DNA of 32,860 bases from a virus: positions 1 to 32,860 of the IMG/VR virus record IMGVR_UViG_3300023240_000066. One strand, 5' to 3'. Shown piece by piece: positions 7,528 to 15,722 of this stretch; the stretch's first letter is position 1; each line of letters begins with the position of its first letter. The notes beneath the pieces were generated by a model. That model saw only the letters and a list, made by a program, of their open reading frames with translations, was not told the DNA's origin and did no database searches. Both the position numbers and the translations under genes were made by a program.

Positions 7528-8208
7528 ATGAGCATAGAATCTTTTACAAAACATTATATTTTACCTCAAACGATAAAGTTCGTAAATGAAACCTATTCCC
7601 CACAAAGACTCATAAGAAGATTTGATGAACCTATACCAGAAAAGTACACTGGAAAATCCTCATACAGAAGTAGAATTGGTATCATCATGGAAGGTGTTCT
7701 TGGAGATAAAATAAATGAAATTTTATCACAAAGCTTTTCTAATCAATTTACATTAACCAATAATCTAGTCAACGAATTCCCTGATTTCTACATAAGGGAT
7801 CAATCTTTTAATATTAAAATGGGTTTAGATATTAAATGCGTTCACAGGAAATCAGAAGAGAAGTCCGCAAGATTTGATACTTTGATTAAAGATTTGAAAG
7901 AAGATGACTTCTTGTTATTGATATCTTGGGATTGGAAGTCAATTGGAGATGCTTCATTCCCTTACATACTTGACCACGCTCTTATTAAAGCTATTCCTAT
8001 TGCCAAAGAAAGGGATAAACGTTTGAGAATAACAGGAGGTTGTATCCAAGATGGCAAAGTTTATATCAAGTCCAAAAAAGATAACAAAATGATTAAAGAT
8101 AATCATAATTTTGGAAAGCTAAATAGATTAATACATGAATCTAGAATAAATCAACTTTTTTGTAAAGATGTGGAAGAGTATATAAAATTTACAAAGAAGT
8201 TAGATTAA
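7528..8208 (+). CDS. Probable PD-(D/E)XK restriction-type endonuclease
   Basis: This 226-residue protein has a restriction-enzyme-like core: E55 in a helix (IIMEGVLGDKI), D86 in NEFPDFYI, then D101-x-K103 in GLDIKCVH, followed by a helix and a strand FLLLISWDW. Spacing between these is right for a PD-(D/E)XK site. The later part is basic. No methyltransferase gene lies next to it, so it is not a standard restriction-modification pair. It could act on host DNA, in recombination, or as a homing-type nuclease. No close family is recognised. Confidence 0.6.
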   Translation: MSIESFTKHYILPQTIKFVNETYSPQRLIRRFDEPIPEKYTGKSSYRSRIGIIMEGVLGDKINEILSQSFSNQFTLTNNLVNEFPDFYIRDQSFNIKMGLDIKCVHRKSEEKSARFDTLIKDLKEDDFLLLISWDWKSIGDASFPYILDHALIKAIPIAKERDKRLRITGGCIQDGKVYIKSKKDNKMIKDNHNFGKLNRLIHESRINQLFCKDVEEYIKFTKKLD

Positions 8209-8564
8209 TCACCTTTTACAATTCTATAAGAATCTTCTTCAAAATGTTCAGTAGAGGTTTCAAATAAGCGAGAATCTTCTTCTAAGGCTTCCATTTGGTG
8301 TCTTAATCCTCTAGGAACATAAAACGTATCATCTTCTTCTAATATTACTGATTCAGCTAAGGATAAATCATCTCCAAAGCTATATCTAATAATAAAAGAA
8401 TTTTTAATTACGTGAAAATGTTCAGTCTTTCTTTTATGGTAGTGAAAGCTGCAAAGTTTTCCTTTATTGAAATGTAATACTTTAGCACAATAATCAGGAG
8501 AGTTTGCTAACCAGTGCTCAAACCCCCAACCTTTAGGAACTATGATTCTGTCTAAATTTTTCAT
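8205..8564 (-). CDS. Cupin-fold protein
   Basis: The 119-residue sequence has the first cupin motif G35 to H41-x-H43-x4-E48 and a second motif with a histidine in VPRGLRHQMEA. The fold resembles the C-terminal domain of type II mannose-6-phosphate isomerases, which bind a metal through these residues. Stand-alone cupins of this size occur in phages without a proven role; sugar binding or isomerisation is possible. The start overlaps the end of the kinase fusion gene by 32 bases, so the two are co-transcribed. Confidence 0.8.
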   Translation of the reverse strand: MKNLDRIIVPKGWGFEHWLANSPDYCAKVLHFNKGKLCSFHYHKRKTEHFHVIKNSFIIRYSFGDDLSLAESVILEEDDTFYVPRGLRHQMEALEEDSRLFETSTEHFEEDSYRIVKGD

Positions 8565-9690
8565 AAAAACTCTCTTCTAAATATTTTTCTCTAAAATTTT
8601 CATCAGTTATATGTAATCTGTATTCATCATTACGAATATCAATCAAATCATATTTGTAATTTTTAGAATCTAAATAGTTACAAACATTATTCGATATTGG
8701 TAATTCTACATCAATAATTAAATCCTCTCCGTTTTTAGCAGCGGATACTAATCCCATAATCCACATTTCGAACAATTTTTCATCATTTAATATACATTTT
8801 GGAATGGTTTGTTCTCCCCCTTTGTATACATCTAGTTCTTTAAATTCTTCTACTAAATCTGAATTAATATTCACACCAAAATAAACATGTTTTAAATATT
8901 TCTCTTCCCTTATTTTATTTTTACTTATTTCTTTGGTTAAGAACAAAGCTTTTTCTTTATTTTTGGCTTCAAAAATATTCACACAAGTATTTGTTACATC
9001 AATTTCCCCTGAAAAAAGAAAACCTGCAATGTATGCTTCTTTTTCAGATAAATTTCGACAATCAAACTCTGTAGGATGGTTTCTAGGAATTAACTTAAAC
9101 CATGATAGGAAGTCAAAAACAAATTTACCTAATCCTTCTCTTCCTTCGGTTTTATTGACTAAAACAAAATTAAAGTCTCTTCTATTGAGATCTATTTCGC
9201 TTTCATGGTTTGAATAATCTAAATTATTAGGACGTATAATAAATAACGATATAGCTCCTAAAGAATCTAACTTGGCTTTTTCATCTTTAAACCTTGAATC
9301 ATCAATAACATAATTCTTGTTCGGAACTATTTTTTCTACTAAAGATTCAACATGAAAATTTGGTTTATGTTTTCTTAAAACTTCTGTGCCAATATACTGT
9401 AAGGCTTGGCGGCGAGAAAGAAAAACTCTGTTTCCTGTATGGGGAAGAGATGGGTCACCAATTAGTTCTGCTAATTTTTTAGATTCTTCTTCTCCGTAAA
9501 AGGCACCTTCTTTTAAAATCTCTTCTTTGTAGTTGATGTCTGATATTTTCTGACGATCCCAACCATACAATTCACAAACTAAGTCTTTTAATTTGTCCGC
9601 AAAGGATATCTTTTCGAAACCAACTTTGATAAGTTCATTAGCAAGAGTAGTTTTACCAGACCCTTTTCGACCAGTTATGCTTATTATCAT
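8533..9690 (-). CDS. P-loop dNMP kinase-like protein fused to a degenerate LAGLIDADG-type domain
   Basis: Residues 1-205 are a P-loop kinase with GRKGSGKT at 7-14 and GFEKISFADKLKDLV following, the pattern of T4 gp1-type deoxynucleoside monophosphate kinases. These convert dNMPs to dNDPs and would act downstream of ThyA. From about 215 onward the sequence changes: SEKEAYIAGFLFSGEI (217-230) and LFEMWIMGLVSAAKNGE (306-322) look like the two LAGLIDADG helices of a homing endonuclease, but the usual catalytic aspartates are missing. The kinase part alone is close to full family length, so the extra domain is an added C-terminal piece, perhaps a captured homing endonuclease now serving another role. 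Confidence 0.75.
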   Translation of the reverse strand: MIISITGRKGSGKTTLANELIKVGFEKISFADKLKDLVCELYGWDRQKISDINYKEEILKEGAFYGEEESKKLAELIGDPSLPHTGNRVFLSRRQALQYIGTEVLRKHKPNFHVESLVEKIVPNKNYVIDDSRFKDEKAKLDSLGAISLFIIRPNNLDYSNHESEIDLNRRDFNFVLVNKTEGREGLGKFVFDFLSWFKLIPRNHPTEFDCRNLSEKEAYIAGFLFSGEIDVTNTCVNIFEAKNKEKALFLTKEISKNKIREEKYLKHVYFGVNINSDLVEEFKELDVYKGGEQTIPKCILNDEKLFEMWIMGLVSAAKNGEDLIIDVELPISNNVCNYLDSKNYKYDLIDIRNDEYRLHITDENFREKYLEESFYEKFRQNHSS

Positions 9691-9725
9691 TTTGTTTTTA
9701 CTTATTTTACTTAAAGGAGAATGTT

Positions 9726-9983
9726 ATGAAAAAGTTTTGGAAAAAGAACAAAGAGAAGAAATGTAAAAACTGTCCTCTATTTGAAGCCAATAATAGAAGA
9801 TGTAGGGTTTTGGTTAGATTGGATGAAAACACAGTAGAGAAATTACCAGTTGATGCTGAAGATGATTGTTTTTGGTTATCTTTCAAAGAGGGAGAACTTT
9901 ACATTGATCAATTGATTTGGAGAATGAAAGAAGGACAAGACAATAAAGTAGAATTTGTACATCCTCCTGAGTTCTTTAAATAA
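9726..9983 (+). CDS. Small four-cysteine protein
   Basis: This 85-residue protein has C13-x2-C16, C26 and C48 in a basic N-terminal half, a spacing that could hold zinc or an iron-sulfur cluster. The C-terminal half is acidic and amphipathic. A strong ribosome-binding site (AAAGGAGA) precedes the start. The upstream 12 bases are identical to those before the gene at 15285, so the two may share control. Function unknown. Confidence 0.7.
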   Translation: MKKFWKKNKEKKCKNCPLFEANNRRCRVLVRLDENTVEKLPVDAEDDCFWLSFKEGELYIDQLIWRMKEGQDNKVEFVHPPEFFK

Positions 9984-9984
9984 C

Positions 9985-10524
9985 CTATCGGTGAGGTACA
10001 GGTAAAAGTACTGATGTAGCAACTGTAACTGCCTGTGCCAATGTTTTCACTCTAAAATCTGTCGCTTCTTTAATCATAGGATGATTATGAATATTTTCCT
10101 CTTCAGATATAACAATTAATGGTATCTTATAGGCATATGCCCAAGCAATTTCCATTACAGTCCCAATACTTACTTTAGGATAATCCAGGAAGTTTACTAT
10201 TATCAAATCACTTCTTTGACAATCATTATGGTCTCTACTAGTAATTCCTCTTGAAGAGGAAAGAACAGTAGCTATTTCTCCAAGATGATGAGAATTATCG
10301 TAACTTCCAGAAATGTCTTCCATACCTTCTAGGTACTTTTTTCCCCTCATAGGACTCATTCCTATAATTTCTTTCGGGAACATTTTCATAATTTCTTCCC
10401 TCCAACCTATACTATTATCAAAACTTAATCCTGATATAGGTCCTGCTAAATATACAATAAATCTCATTCCTGAATCTAATACAGACTTTTCATTTGATTT
10501 ATTTTTCTTGAAATTAAAATTCAC
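9985..10524 (-). CDS. Nucleoside 2-deoxyribosyltransferase-like protein
   Basis: The core starts at residue 20 with MRFIVYLAGPISGLSF, the nucleotide-binding opening of this superfamily, and continues to DLIIVNFLDY and then GTVMEIAWAYAYKIPLIVI, where the glutamate is the usual nucleophile position. Family members exchange or hydrolyse the base of deoxynucleosides or dNMPs, so a role in recycling host nucleotides is likely. The GTG start at 10524 forms a GTGA overlap with the helicase stop, which supports it; an ATG at 10467 is the alternative and would remove nineteen residues. Confidence 0.75.
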   Translation of the reverse strand: MNFNFKKNKSNEKSVLDSGMRFIVYLAGPISGLSFDNSIGWREEIMKMFPKEIIGMSPMRGKKYLEGMEDISGSYDNSHHLGEIATVLSSSRGITSRDHNDCQRSDLIIVNFLDYPKVSIGTVMEIAWAYAYKIPLIVISEEENIHNHPMIKEATDFRVKTLAQAVTVATSVLLPVPHR

Positions 10525-13500
10525 TGATTAAACTCCGATTGGAACATTGCTTTTCTAAATCTTTCTTCACTAAAACCCATAACTTTTCTAGCCTTTTCAG
10601 GATATTTCTTTACATCTTTAATTGATCTAAATCCTGCTGCGTATAATTTTTCTGCTCTTACCTTACCGACATCATTGATTTCACACAATGGTAATAAGGC
10701 GTCAGAGACACCATATCTGATTCTCATGGACATTTTCTTGAGAAAGTCCCTCTTATTCCATTTAGCACCCATAGAATCGATTGTATAGAGTACAGAGAGT
10801 GTTCTTTCAAAGTCTGATTGAATACCTCTACACATTGCAGCAAAAGGACCAGGATTAAGACCTTTTAGTAGCAAATAATAAGCATAAGCACCTTTCGCTG
10901 CCGAACCATTATCAAATTTGGTGCCAAAACGGTTTCTCAATTTAGCATCAAAAGCTCCCATGAATTCCTTTTCTGCTTTAGTGGTAAATCCTGCACGTAT
11001 TGAATCAATATTACCTAATGCTGCTGCAATAGCTACATCATCATTTTCCCAATCCAAACCAAATACAGTATTAAAGTTTTTAGACAGGTCTGAAGCATCG
11101 AAAGGAGAGTAATAGAACATACTAGAAACTTTTCCAATAGGAGTCACTATATATTCATCATTCTCAACTTTAACAGCTTTACACTTCAATAATAATTCAA
11201 TTGTATTTTCAACAATATCGTCATGAAGATCATTAGCTTGAAATTTAGCCAAACTCTTTTCATACCAAGAATAAAGATCCTCTTTAGTCTTAATCACACC
11301 TTGAAAAATTTCACTAACTATATGAAAAGCTAGAGTTTTGTAGTGAGGATTATCTTCATTTCCCACATAATCTAAAAGGCGACTTTCAATGTCTCTAGGA
11401 GTTGACAGTCTTTCATGATGATGTTCAAAGTTATTGTCTGGGAGTAGAACATAAGCATCGCCTTTTGGATCTAACCCAACACGACCTGATCTACCTATCT
11501 CTTGGAATATATCATAGGATTCAACTTCGGTCATCCCACGATGAACACCTGCTATAATAACTCTTCGGGCAGGCATATTAATACCCCAGGCGAGTCCAGA
11601 TGTAGCAATCAGAACTCTCAACTTCTTTGTTCTAAAATTTAGTTCTATTTTTTCTCTTTTTTCTCTTGTAAGATCTGCACTATGAAATTCACATGGTACT
11701 CCATTCTCTTCAAAATGTTTTTTCATTTTTAAACCTGTTGTTTTCGTATGGGCAAACACCAGGAAGTGATCTTCATCATGTTCTTCAATAATTTCTAAAC
11801 ATTTCTTTATTTTAGAATCTTCATTATAATTGTAATATTTTTTGTGTTCATAAGTCTCCCAATGAATATCCAAAGGACAAGGTCGGTATTCTGATTGTAA
11901 AAGATAAGTATCTCTACCAGTCAGACTATAACTAACCCATTCTGCTATTTCTGCGACATTGGGCATTGTTGCAGATAAAAAAACCATTCTGCACTCAGGT
12001 GATATTTCTGAGAATTTCATTAAACCCACTTCTAAGTGATCGCCACGTCCACCTACTGTCAAGAGGTGGCAATTCGATACTAGTACATCGTCAGCAAAAT
12101 AATTGTGATAATCCTCTATTTCTAGATCATAAACATAATCTATACCACCTCTGCCCCATTTTTTTACTTCGATAATTTTAGAAGAATGATTATTTAGAAA
12201 ATATGATATTTTTTCATCAACATGAGCAACGCCTTTTTCAACATCCTTATTTGTTAAATACAAACACTCATAGCCTATTTCGGCGTACCTCTCTACAGTT
12301 TCAAGTATTTCTTCTTCTGTATGCCAATACTCTACATCACCTACTTCAATAACTTTTCTTTTACCATTTACTTTGAAATCAGGGTTTTTTCTTTTGCTAT
12401 TTTTGAAAGTTAACCAAAATTTACCATTAGACGTTTTTCTGATACCTTTTTCACAAGCTATTTCGTCAACAAATAACTCCAAGGAAGTGTCATAAGTTTT
12501 ATTCTTAGGAGTATTAATAAATCTCTGTATTTGTAACTCTTTTTCTTCTTCGGATAGATTATTCCATCTATCCCTACCAGTTTGTTTTAATTTTTCTACC
12601 GCACCTTCTACATTATAAATAGGATTATTTTTTCCTAATCTATTTCTGCCCATTGCTTTCATCGAAGCTTTAAATTTAGGACTATCCATTTTCGCTTTAT
12701 TGATTTTATCATAATGATCTTGAGTATAATGATGATGACTTTCATGAATTCCTCGTGAATGCGCATTTTCGAACTCTTTACCACAAACCTTACAAATGTT
12801 TGTTTTAGGAATGTATTTAGGTTTTTCTGAACCACAATGATTTAAATGGTTTTTATAACCATACACTGATATTTCTTTGTCACACTTTTCGCATTTTTTG
12901 ACACTATCTGAATGATTCGTGTTTTTACCTTTAGATAGATGTCCGTAAACGTAATGCGAATTTAAAGCTGATTTACTTTTAAATTCTTTATCACATAAAA
13001 CACATGACAAAGAGTCATCCTCTGGGATGTATTTGATTTCATCAGAAGATGTTAAATCACTAGCCTTTTTATAACCTTTGGAAGTCCAGATTTTGTGATC
13101 TTCAGTACAGATCAAAGAGCCATATTCATGTTTGACCCTAACCAAGCCCTTAGTTCTTGGTTTTTTTATTTTTCTAAGAATCTTCTTTTTGACTAATGAA
13201 TTCGTACAATGATCATATGCTAAAACTTCGTTGATATCATCAGATTCTACAATATTTTTAATAGGCAATTCCAAGTTTCTTTCTATCTTTATTTTGGTTT
13301 TACCAGGAAAACATTCATCGACTATAATGGTTTTAACATCTTGAAGAAAGTTATTCTTTTCTGATTTAAAATTTCGACAACGACTTGATAACATTTCAGA
13401 TGTCATCAATATAATATCAGCATCATCTAATTCTTTTTTCCTTGCTTCAGTGATTCTATAATCACCAGTCATTATAGAAATTTTAAGATCAGAAAAATGA

Positions 13501-13817
13501 TGATTTTCGGACAACCAATCATCTGTCTTTTCTTTGGCTAATGCTTTGAGTGGAGCTAAATATATAGCCTTGCCCTTAGTTCTATCATCAGGGCGTTTTC
13601 TTGCATTAGGACGAACTTCAGAACTAATGAATTGTTCTGCTACGATTGTTTTGCCACTCGATGTTTGAGCAGCAACTATACAATTACAATCTTGATCATA
13701 GAATTCAAAGGTTCTGCTTTGTACTGGGTTGAATTCGTCGAAAGGGAACTTAGCTGATTTAAACGAAGAGGTAGGGACCAAAACGTGTTGGTCCCCCACT
13801 TTTTTCACTGGTGGCAT
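10521..13817 (-). CDS. Ski2/Hel308-type DECH-box helicase precursor containing an intein
   Basis: The 1098-residue precursor reads as a superfamily 2 helicase of about 684 residues split by an intein at 169-582. Before the intein are a Q-like motif (FNPVQ), Walker A AAQTSSGKT near 49-57 and YLAPLKALAKEK. Motif II is DECH, with the intein between DE and CH. After it come LSATMPN, FAHTKTTG, HSADLTREKREKIE, VLIATSGLAWGINMP and QEIGRSGRVG. The C-terminus ends with a helix-hairpin-helix (INDVGKVRAEKLYAAGFRS), as in Hel308. These enzymes unwind DNA at stalled forks or recombination intermediates. Splicing is needed to form the ATPase site. Confidence 0.9.
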   Translation of the reverse strand: MPPVKKVGDQHVLVPTSSFKSAKFPFDEFNPVQSRTFEFYDQDCNCIVAAQTSSGKTIVAEQFISSEVRPNARKRPDDRTKGKAIYLAPLKALAKEKTDDWLSENHHFSDLKISIMTGDYRITEARKKELDDADIILMTSEMLSSRCRNFKSEKNNFLQDVKTIIVDECFPGKTKIKIERNLELPIKNIVESDDINEVLAYDHCTNSLVKKKILRKIKKPRTKGLVRVKHEYGSLICTEDHKIWTSKGYKKASDLTSSDEIKYIPEDDSLSCVLCDKEFKSKSALNSHYVYGHLSKGKNTNHSDSVKKCEKCDKEISVYGYKNHLNHCGSEKPKYIPKTNICKVCGKEFENAHSRGIHESHHHYTQDHYDKINKAKMDSPKFKASMKAMGRNRLGKNNPIYNVEGAVEKLKQTGRDRWNNLSEEEKELQIQRFINTPKNKTYDTSLELFVDEIACEKGIRKTSNGKFWLTFKNSKRKNPDFKVNGKRKVIEVGDVEYWHTEEEILETVERYAEIGYECLYLTNKDVEKGVAHVDEKISYFLNNHSSKIIEVKKWGRGGIDYVYDLEIEDYHNYFADDVLVSNCHLLTVGGRGDHLEVGLMKFSEISPECRMVFLSATMPNVAEIAEWVSYSLTGRDTYLLQSEYRPCPLDIHWETYEHKKYYNYNEDSKIKKCLEIIEEHDEDHFLVFAHTKTTGLKMKKHFEENGVPCEFHSADLTREKREKIELNFRTKKLRVLIATSGLAWGINMPARRVIIAGVHRGMTEVESYDIFQEIGRSGRVGLDPKGDAYVLLPDNNFEHHHERLSTPRDIESRLLDYVGNEDNPHYKTLAFHIVSEIFQGVIKTKEDLYSWYEKSLAKFQANDLHDDIVENTIELLLKCKAVKVENDEYIVTPIGKVSSMFYYSPFDASDLSKNFNTVFGLDWENDDVAIAAALGNIDSIRAGFTTKAEKEFMGAFDAKLRNRFGTKFDNGSAAKGAYAYYLLLKGLNPGPFAAMCRGIQSDFERTLSVLYTIDSMGAKWNKRDFLKKMSMRIRYGVSDALLPLCEINDVGKVRAEKLYAAGFRSIKDVKKYPEKARKVMGFSEERFRKAMFQSEFNQ
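12072..13313 (-). other. Intein (C169-N582) with C2H2 fingers, NUMOD3-like segment and Vsr-like nuclease
   Basis: The intein begins CFPGKTKI and ends DDVLVSN, with cysteine as the first residue of the C-extein. Block B has T238-x-x-H241 (CTEDHKIW); block F/G is VYDLEIEDYHNYFADD and VLVSN. The penultimate residue is Ser, where His is usual. The central insert has three zinc-finger-like motifs (C272/C275, C309/C312, C342/C345 with downstream histidines or cysteine), a NUMOD3-like stretch (GRNRLGKNNPIYN, about 390-402) and a Vsr/EDxHD-type nuclease with NPDFKV, then VIEVGDVEYWH at 489-499. Inteins usually carry LAGLIDADG or HNH nucleases, so this is a less common type. Confidence 0.85.
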
Positions 13818-13822
13818 ATGAA

Positions 13823-14086
13823 CTACTTTTTACTTAGTTGCTTTAAAGATTCTAATTTCGAAGATGCTTTTCGAGTAACAGAATCTACCATACTATACCA
13901 TTCATTTCTAGTCTCAGCACTTCTTAACCATCGGTCTAATTCAAAAGATTTTTCAAACTTTTGAGTCAACCTAACGTCATCTCCATAGAATTTTTGAGAA
14001 GAGAAATTGACAATTTCTTCTAAATCTTCCTTACCCAACTTATTTAAATAGTTGTTGATTATTTCACTACTGTTAAAATTACTCAT
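13823..14086 (-). CDS. Small unknown helical protein upstream of the helicase
   Basis: An 87-residue charged, mostly helical protein with no recognised family. A good ribosome-binding site (GGTGGA) precedes its ATG. It ends five bases before the helicase start, so the two are co-transcribed and it may be a small partner or simply an operon neighbour. It is divergent from the gene at 14104 with only a short gap. Confidence 0.65.
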   Translation of the reverse strand: MSNFNSSEIINNYLNKLGKEDLEEIVNFSSQKFYGDDVRLTQKFEKSFELDRWLRSAETRNEWYSMVDSVTRKASSKLESLKQLSKK

Positions 14087-14103
14087 ATTCCACCTTTATC
14101 AAA

Positions 14104-14364
14104 ATGTTGCAAACAAATAAAATACACGATTACCTTGTTAAAAATTGGGCTGAATTCATTGAGCCACGAGGATTGATCAGATTTCTAAAAGAAGAAACTG
14201 ATTCAAACAATTTAAATAAAATAACAGTATCCCGTTTTGAAATCAATAGTATCGGATATTTTATTTGGGCGGATTTCGATATTAACCAAAAGAACTTAAC
14301 GGCTGAACTTCAATTTGATCTAAAAGGAAACCTTCTATCTAAAAAGATTCATTATCTAGATTAG
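14104..14364 (+). CDS. Small unknown protein
   Basis: An 86-residue protein with no recognised family. The C-terminal half alternates polar and hydrophobic residues (NSIGYFIWADFDI, TAELQFDLKG), suggesting a small beta-sheet domain after an N-terminal helix. The ribosome-binding site is weak. It overlaps the next, convergent gene by nine bases. Codon pattern and length are plausible for a phage accessory gene. Confidence 0.55.
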   Translation: MLQTNKIHDYLVKNWAEFIEPRGLIRFLKEETDSNNLNKITVSRFEINSIGYFIWADFDINQKNLTAELQFDLKGNLLSKKIHYLD

Positions 14365-14661
14365 ATCGTAAGTAGTAAATTCTCCTATATCATTAGATAT
14401 TTCATCTTCCCATAAGAATGTACCTTTGTCAGAATCTTGATTCTTGCATTTAATCATAGTATTATAAGAATCTATAGAAATTGTTTTATCTTGTCTAGAA
14501 GCTTCCACCCAACAGTAGTTGTCAGCTTTAATTTTACCTTTTTTGCTATCTTGGGTTATTCCTACATCTAGAATAATACCGTCTGGGAGGGTTAGTGTAA
14601 TAGATCCTTCTTCGATAAGATGTTTTATAAGAAGGCATTGGATTTTATCAACTCTATTCAT
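14356..14661 (-). CDS. Small unknown protein
   Basis: I use the ATG at 14661 (MNRVDKIQCLLIKHLIEEG, 101 residues) because a GGAG lies ten bases upstream; a longer reading from a TTG at 14694 is less likely. After an N-terminal helix the protein is beta-rich (SITLTLPDGIILDVGI) and acidic. No family recognised. A perfect palindrome lies just upstream. Confidence 0.6.
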   Translation of the reverse strand: MNRVDKIQCLLIKHLIEEGSITLTLPDGIILDVGITQDSKKGKIKADNYCWVEASRQDKTISIDSYNTMIKCKNQDSDKGTFLWEDEISNDIGEFTTYDLI

Positions 14662-14685
14662 AGCTAGAATTCTCCATTCTTTAAG

Positions 14686-14708
14686 ATATGACAATTAAAT
14701 TGTCATAT
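14686..14708. promoter_or_regulatory. Perfect 10-bp palindrome upstream of the 14661 start
   Basis: ATATGACAAT and its complement are separated by three bases (14686-14695 and 14699-14708). On the minus strand no T-run follows, so it is more likely an operator or mRNA hairpin near the gene at 14661 than a terminator. On the plus strand a TTATTT follows, giving only a weak terminator pattern. Confidence 0.4.
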
Positions 14709-14747
14709 TATTTATGTTTATGAATCTAACCAATTGATAAAAAAAGA

Positions 14748-15254
14748 TTAATAAAAGTCAAAATCAGAGGCTTCTACGTAATTATATTTGAAATTACCGT
14801 ACTCTCTCTCTTCATATTCATCTAAATATGGACTCTCAATAGCAATATTGTCGAAGTTTTCATATACTGACCAACAGTATACCTTTTTCTCTTTGTCTAT
14901 TAATTCCATTAAAACTAAATGAGAATCACCCAATAGTTTTTTACCAATCTTCACTACCATGTTTATTGGAAGGAAGAAACAATTATCACTATAAATTTGT
15001 GCTGATTTTAAATAATAATTTTCAAATTTAGATTTATTATAATAAATACCAATTTCATAACCATCTATAACCATAAAGTCTCTTTTAATATAACTTAAAT
15101 CGTCTTCTATTTCTTTTGGTCCGACTGGATAATTAAAAGTCGAAAGATAATCTCCTAAAGAAAACATATTATTGATAGAATTGTCAATTTTGTCATTATA
15201 CAAATACTGATCAGCCCAATTCATATTAGTACCTATTGATTTCGGTTTTAACAT
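14748..15254 (-). CDS. Unknown 168-residue acidic protein
   Basis: No family is recognised. The protein is rich in aromatic and acidic residues, with alternating strand patterns (YEIGIYYNKSKFENYYLK, HLVLMELIDKEKKVYCWSVY) and an acidic tail (LDEYEEREYG). The start is the ATG at 15254, directly facing the divergent gene at 15285 across a short promoter region. Some small acidic phage proteins mimic DNA or block host enzymes, but nothing here proves that. Confidence 0.65.
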   Translation of the reverse strand: MLKPKSIGTNMNWADQYLYNDKIDNSINNMFSLGDYLSTFNYPVGPKEIEDDLSYIKRDFMVIDGYEIGIYYNKSKFENYYLKSAQIYSDNCFFLPINMVVKIGKKLLGDSHLVLMELIDKEKKVYCWSVYENFDNIAIESPYLDEYEEREYGNFKYNYVEASDFDFY

Positions 15255-15284
15255 TTATTATTATTAACTTAAAGGAGACAATTA

Positions 15285-15722
15285 ATGTTAAAAAAATGTA
15301 TAAAAATTAAAACAAACAACGCTGAATTCTACACTAAAAAAGATAATTTAGAGGCTTTGAAAAGATTTGTAGAATTAAGTAAGTATCAAGTTTCTACAAC
15401 AATGGCTGACGAGAAATTCATTTTAGGAATTGATGACTTGTCTAGAATCATATGTGAAGAAAAATACAACCAAAAATCAAATTCATTTCATTGTAATAAA
15501 TCTAACCTAGTTAACAATAAAAAAATGACTCAAAAACATATCGAAAGATTGTTATTAACAGGAGAGGTTGTTTCTTTAAATGATATTAGATCAGTAGATG
15601 ATCTATCTAAGTTGACCTCTGCTTACTTGTGTAACAATTTTAAGTTGGTTAGAAAGAAAATGACGGATAATGGAAAAACCATTATCCGTCACAGTAGAGG
15701 TGTTTATCAGATGATCGACTAA
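15285..15722 (+). CDS. Unknown 145-residue protein
   Basis: The protein starts after a strong AAAGGAGA site whose 12-base context is repeated before the gene at 9726. It appears to have two parts: an N-terminal domain with ISR-like beta segments and a C-terminal winged-helix-like region (SVDDLSKLTSAYLCNNFKL, then VRKKM, then a short hairpin and GVYQM). The C-terminal pattern could bind nucleic acid. It ends four bases into the convergent uvsX stop. No family name can be given. Confidence 0.65.
   Translation: MLKKCIKIKTNNAEFYTKKDNLEALKRFVELSKYQVSTTMADEKFILGIDDLSRIICEEKYNQKSNSFHCNKSNLVNNKKMTQKHIERLLLTGEVVSLNDIRSVDDLSKLTSAYLCNNFKLVRKKMTDNGKTIIRHSRGVYQMID
15661..15691 (+). promoter_or_regulatory. 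Perfect 13-bp hairpin inside the 3' end of the 15285 gene
   Basis: TGACGGATAATGG is followed by five A residues and its exact complement. It is coding sequence (TDNGKTIIRH), lies about 30 bases before the stop, and is not followed by a T-run, so it is not a classical terminator in this direction. On the other strand it lies just past the uvsX stop, where it could protect the 3' end or stop transcription. Confidence 0.5.
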
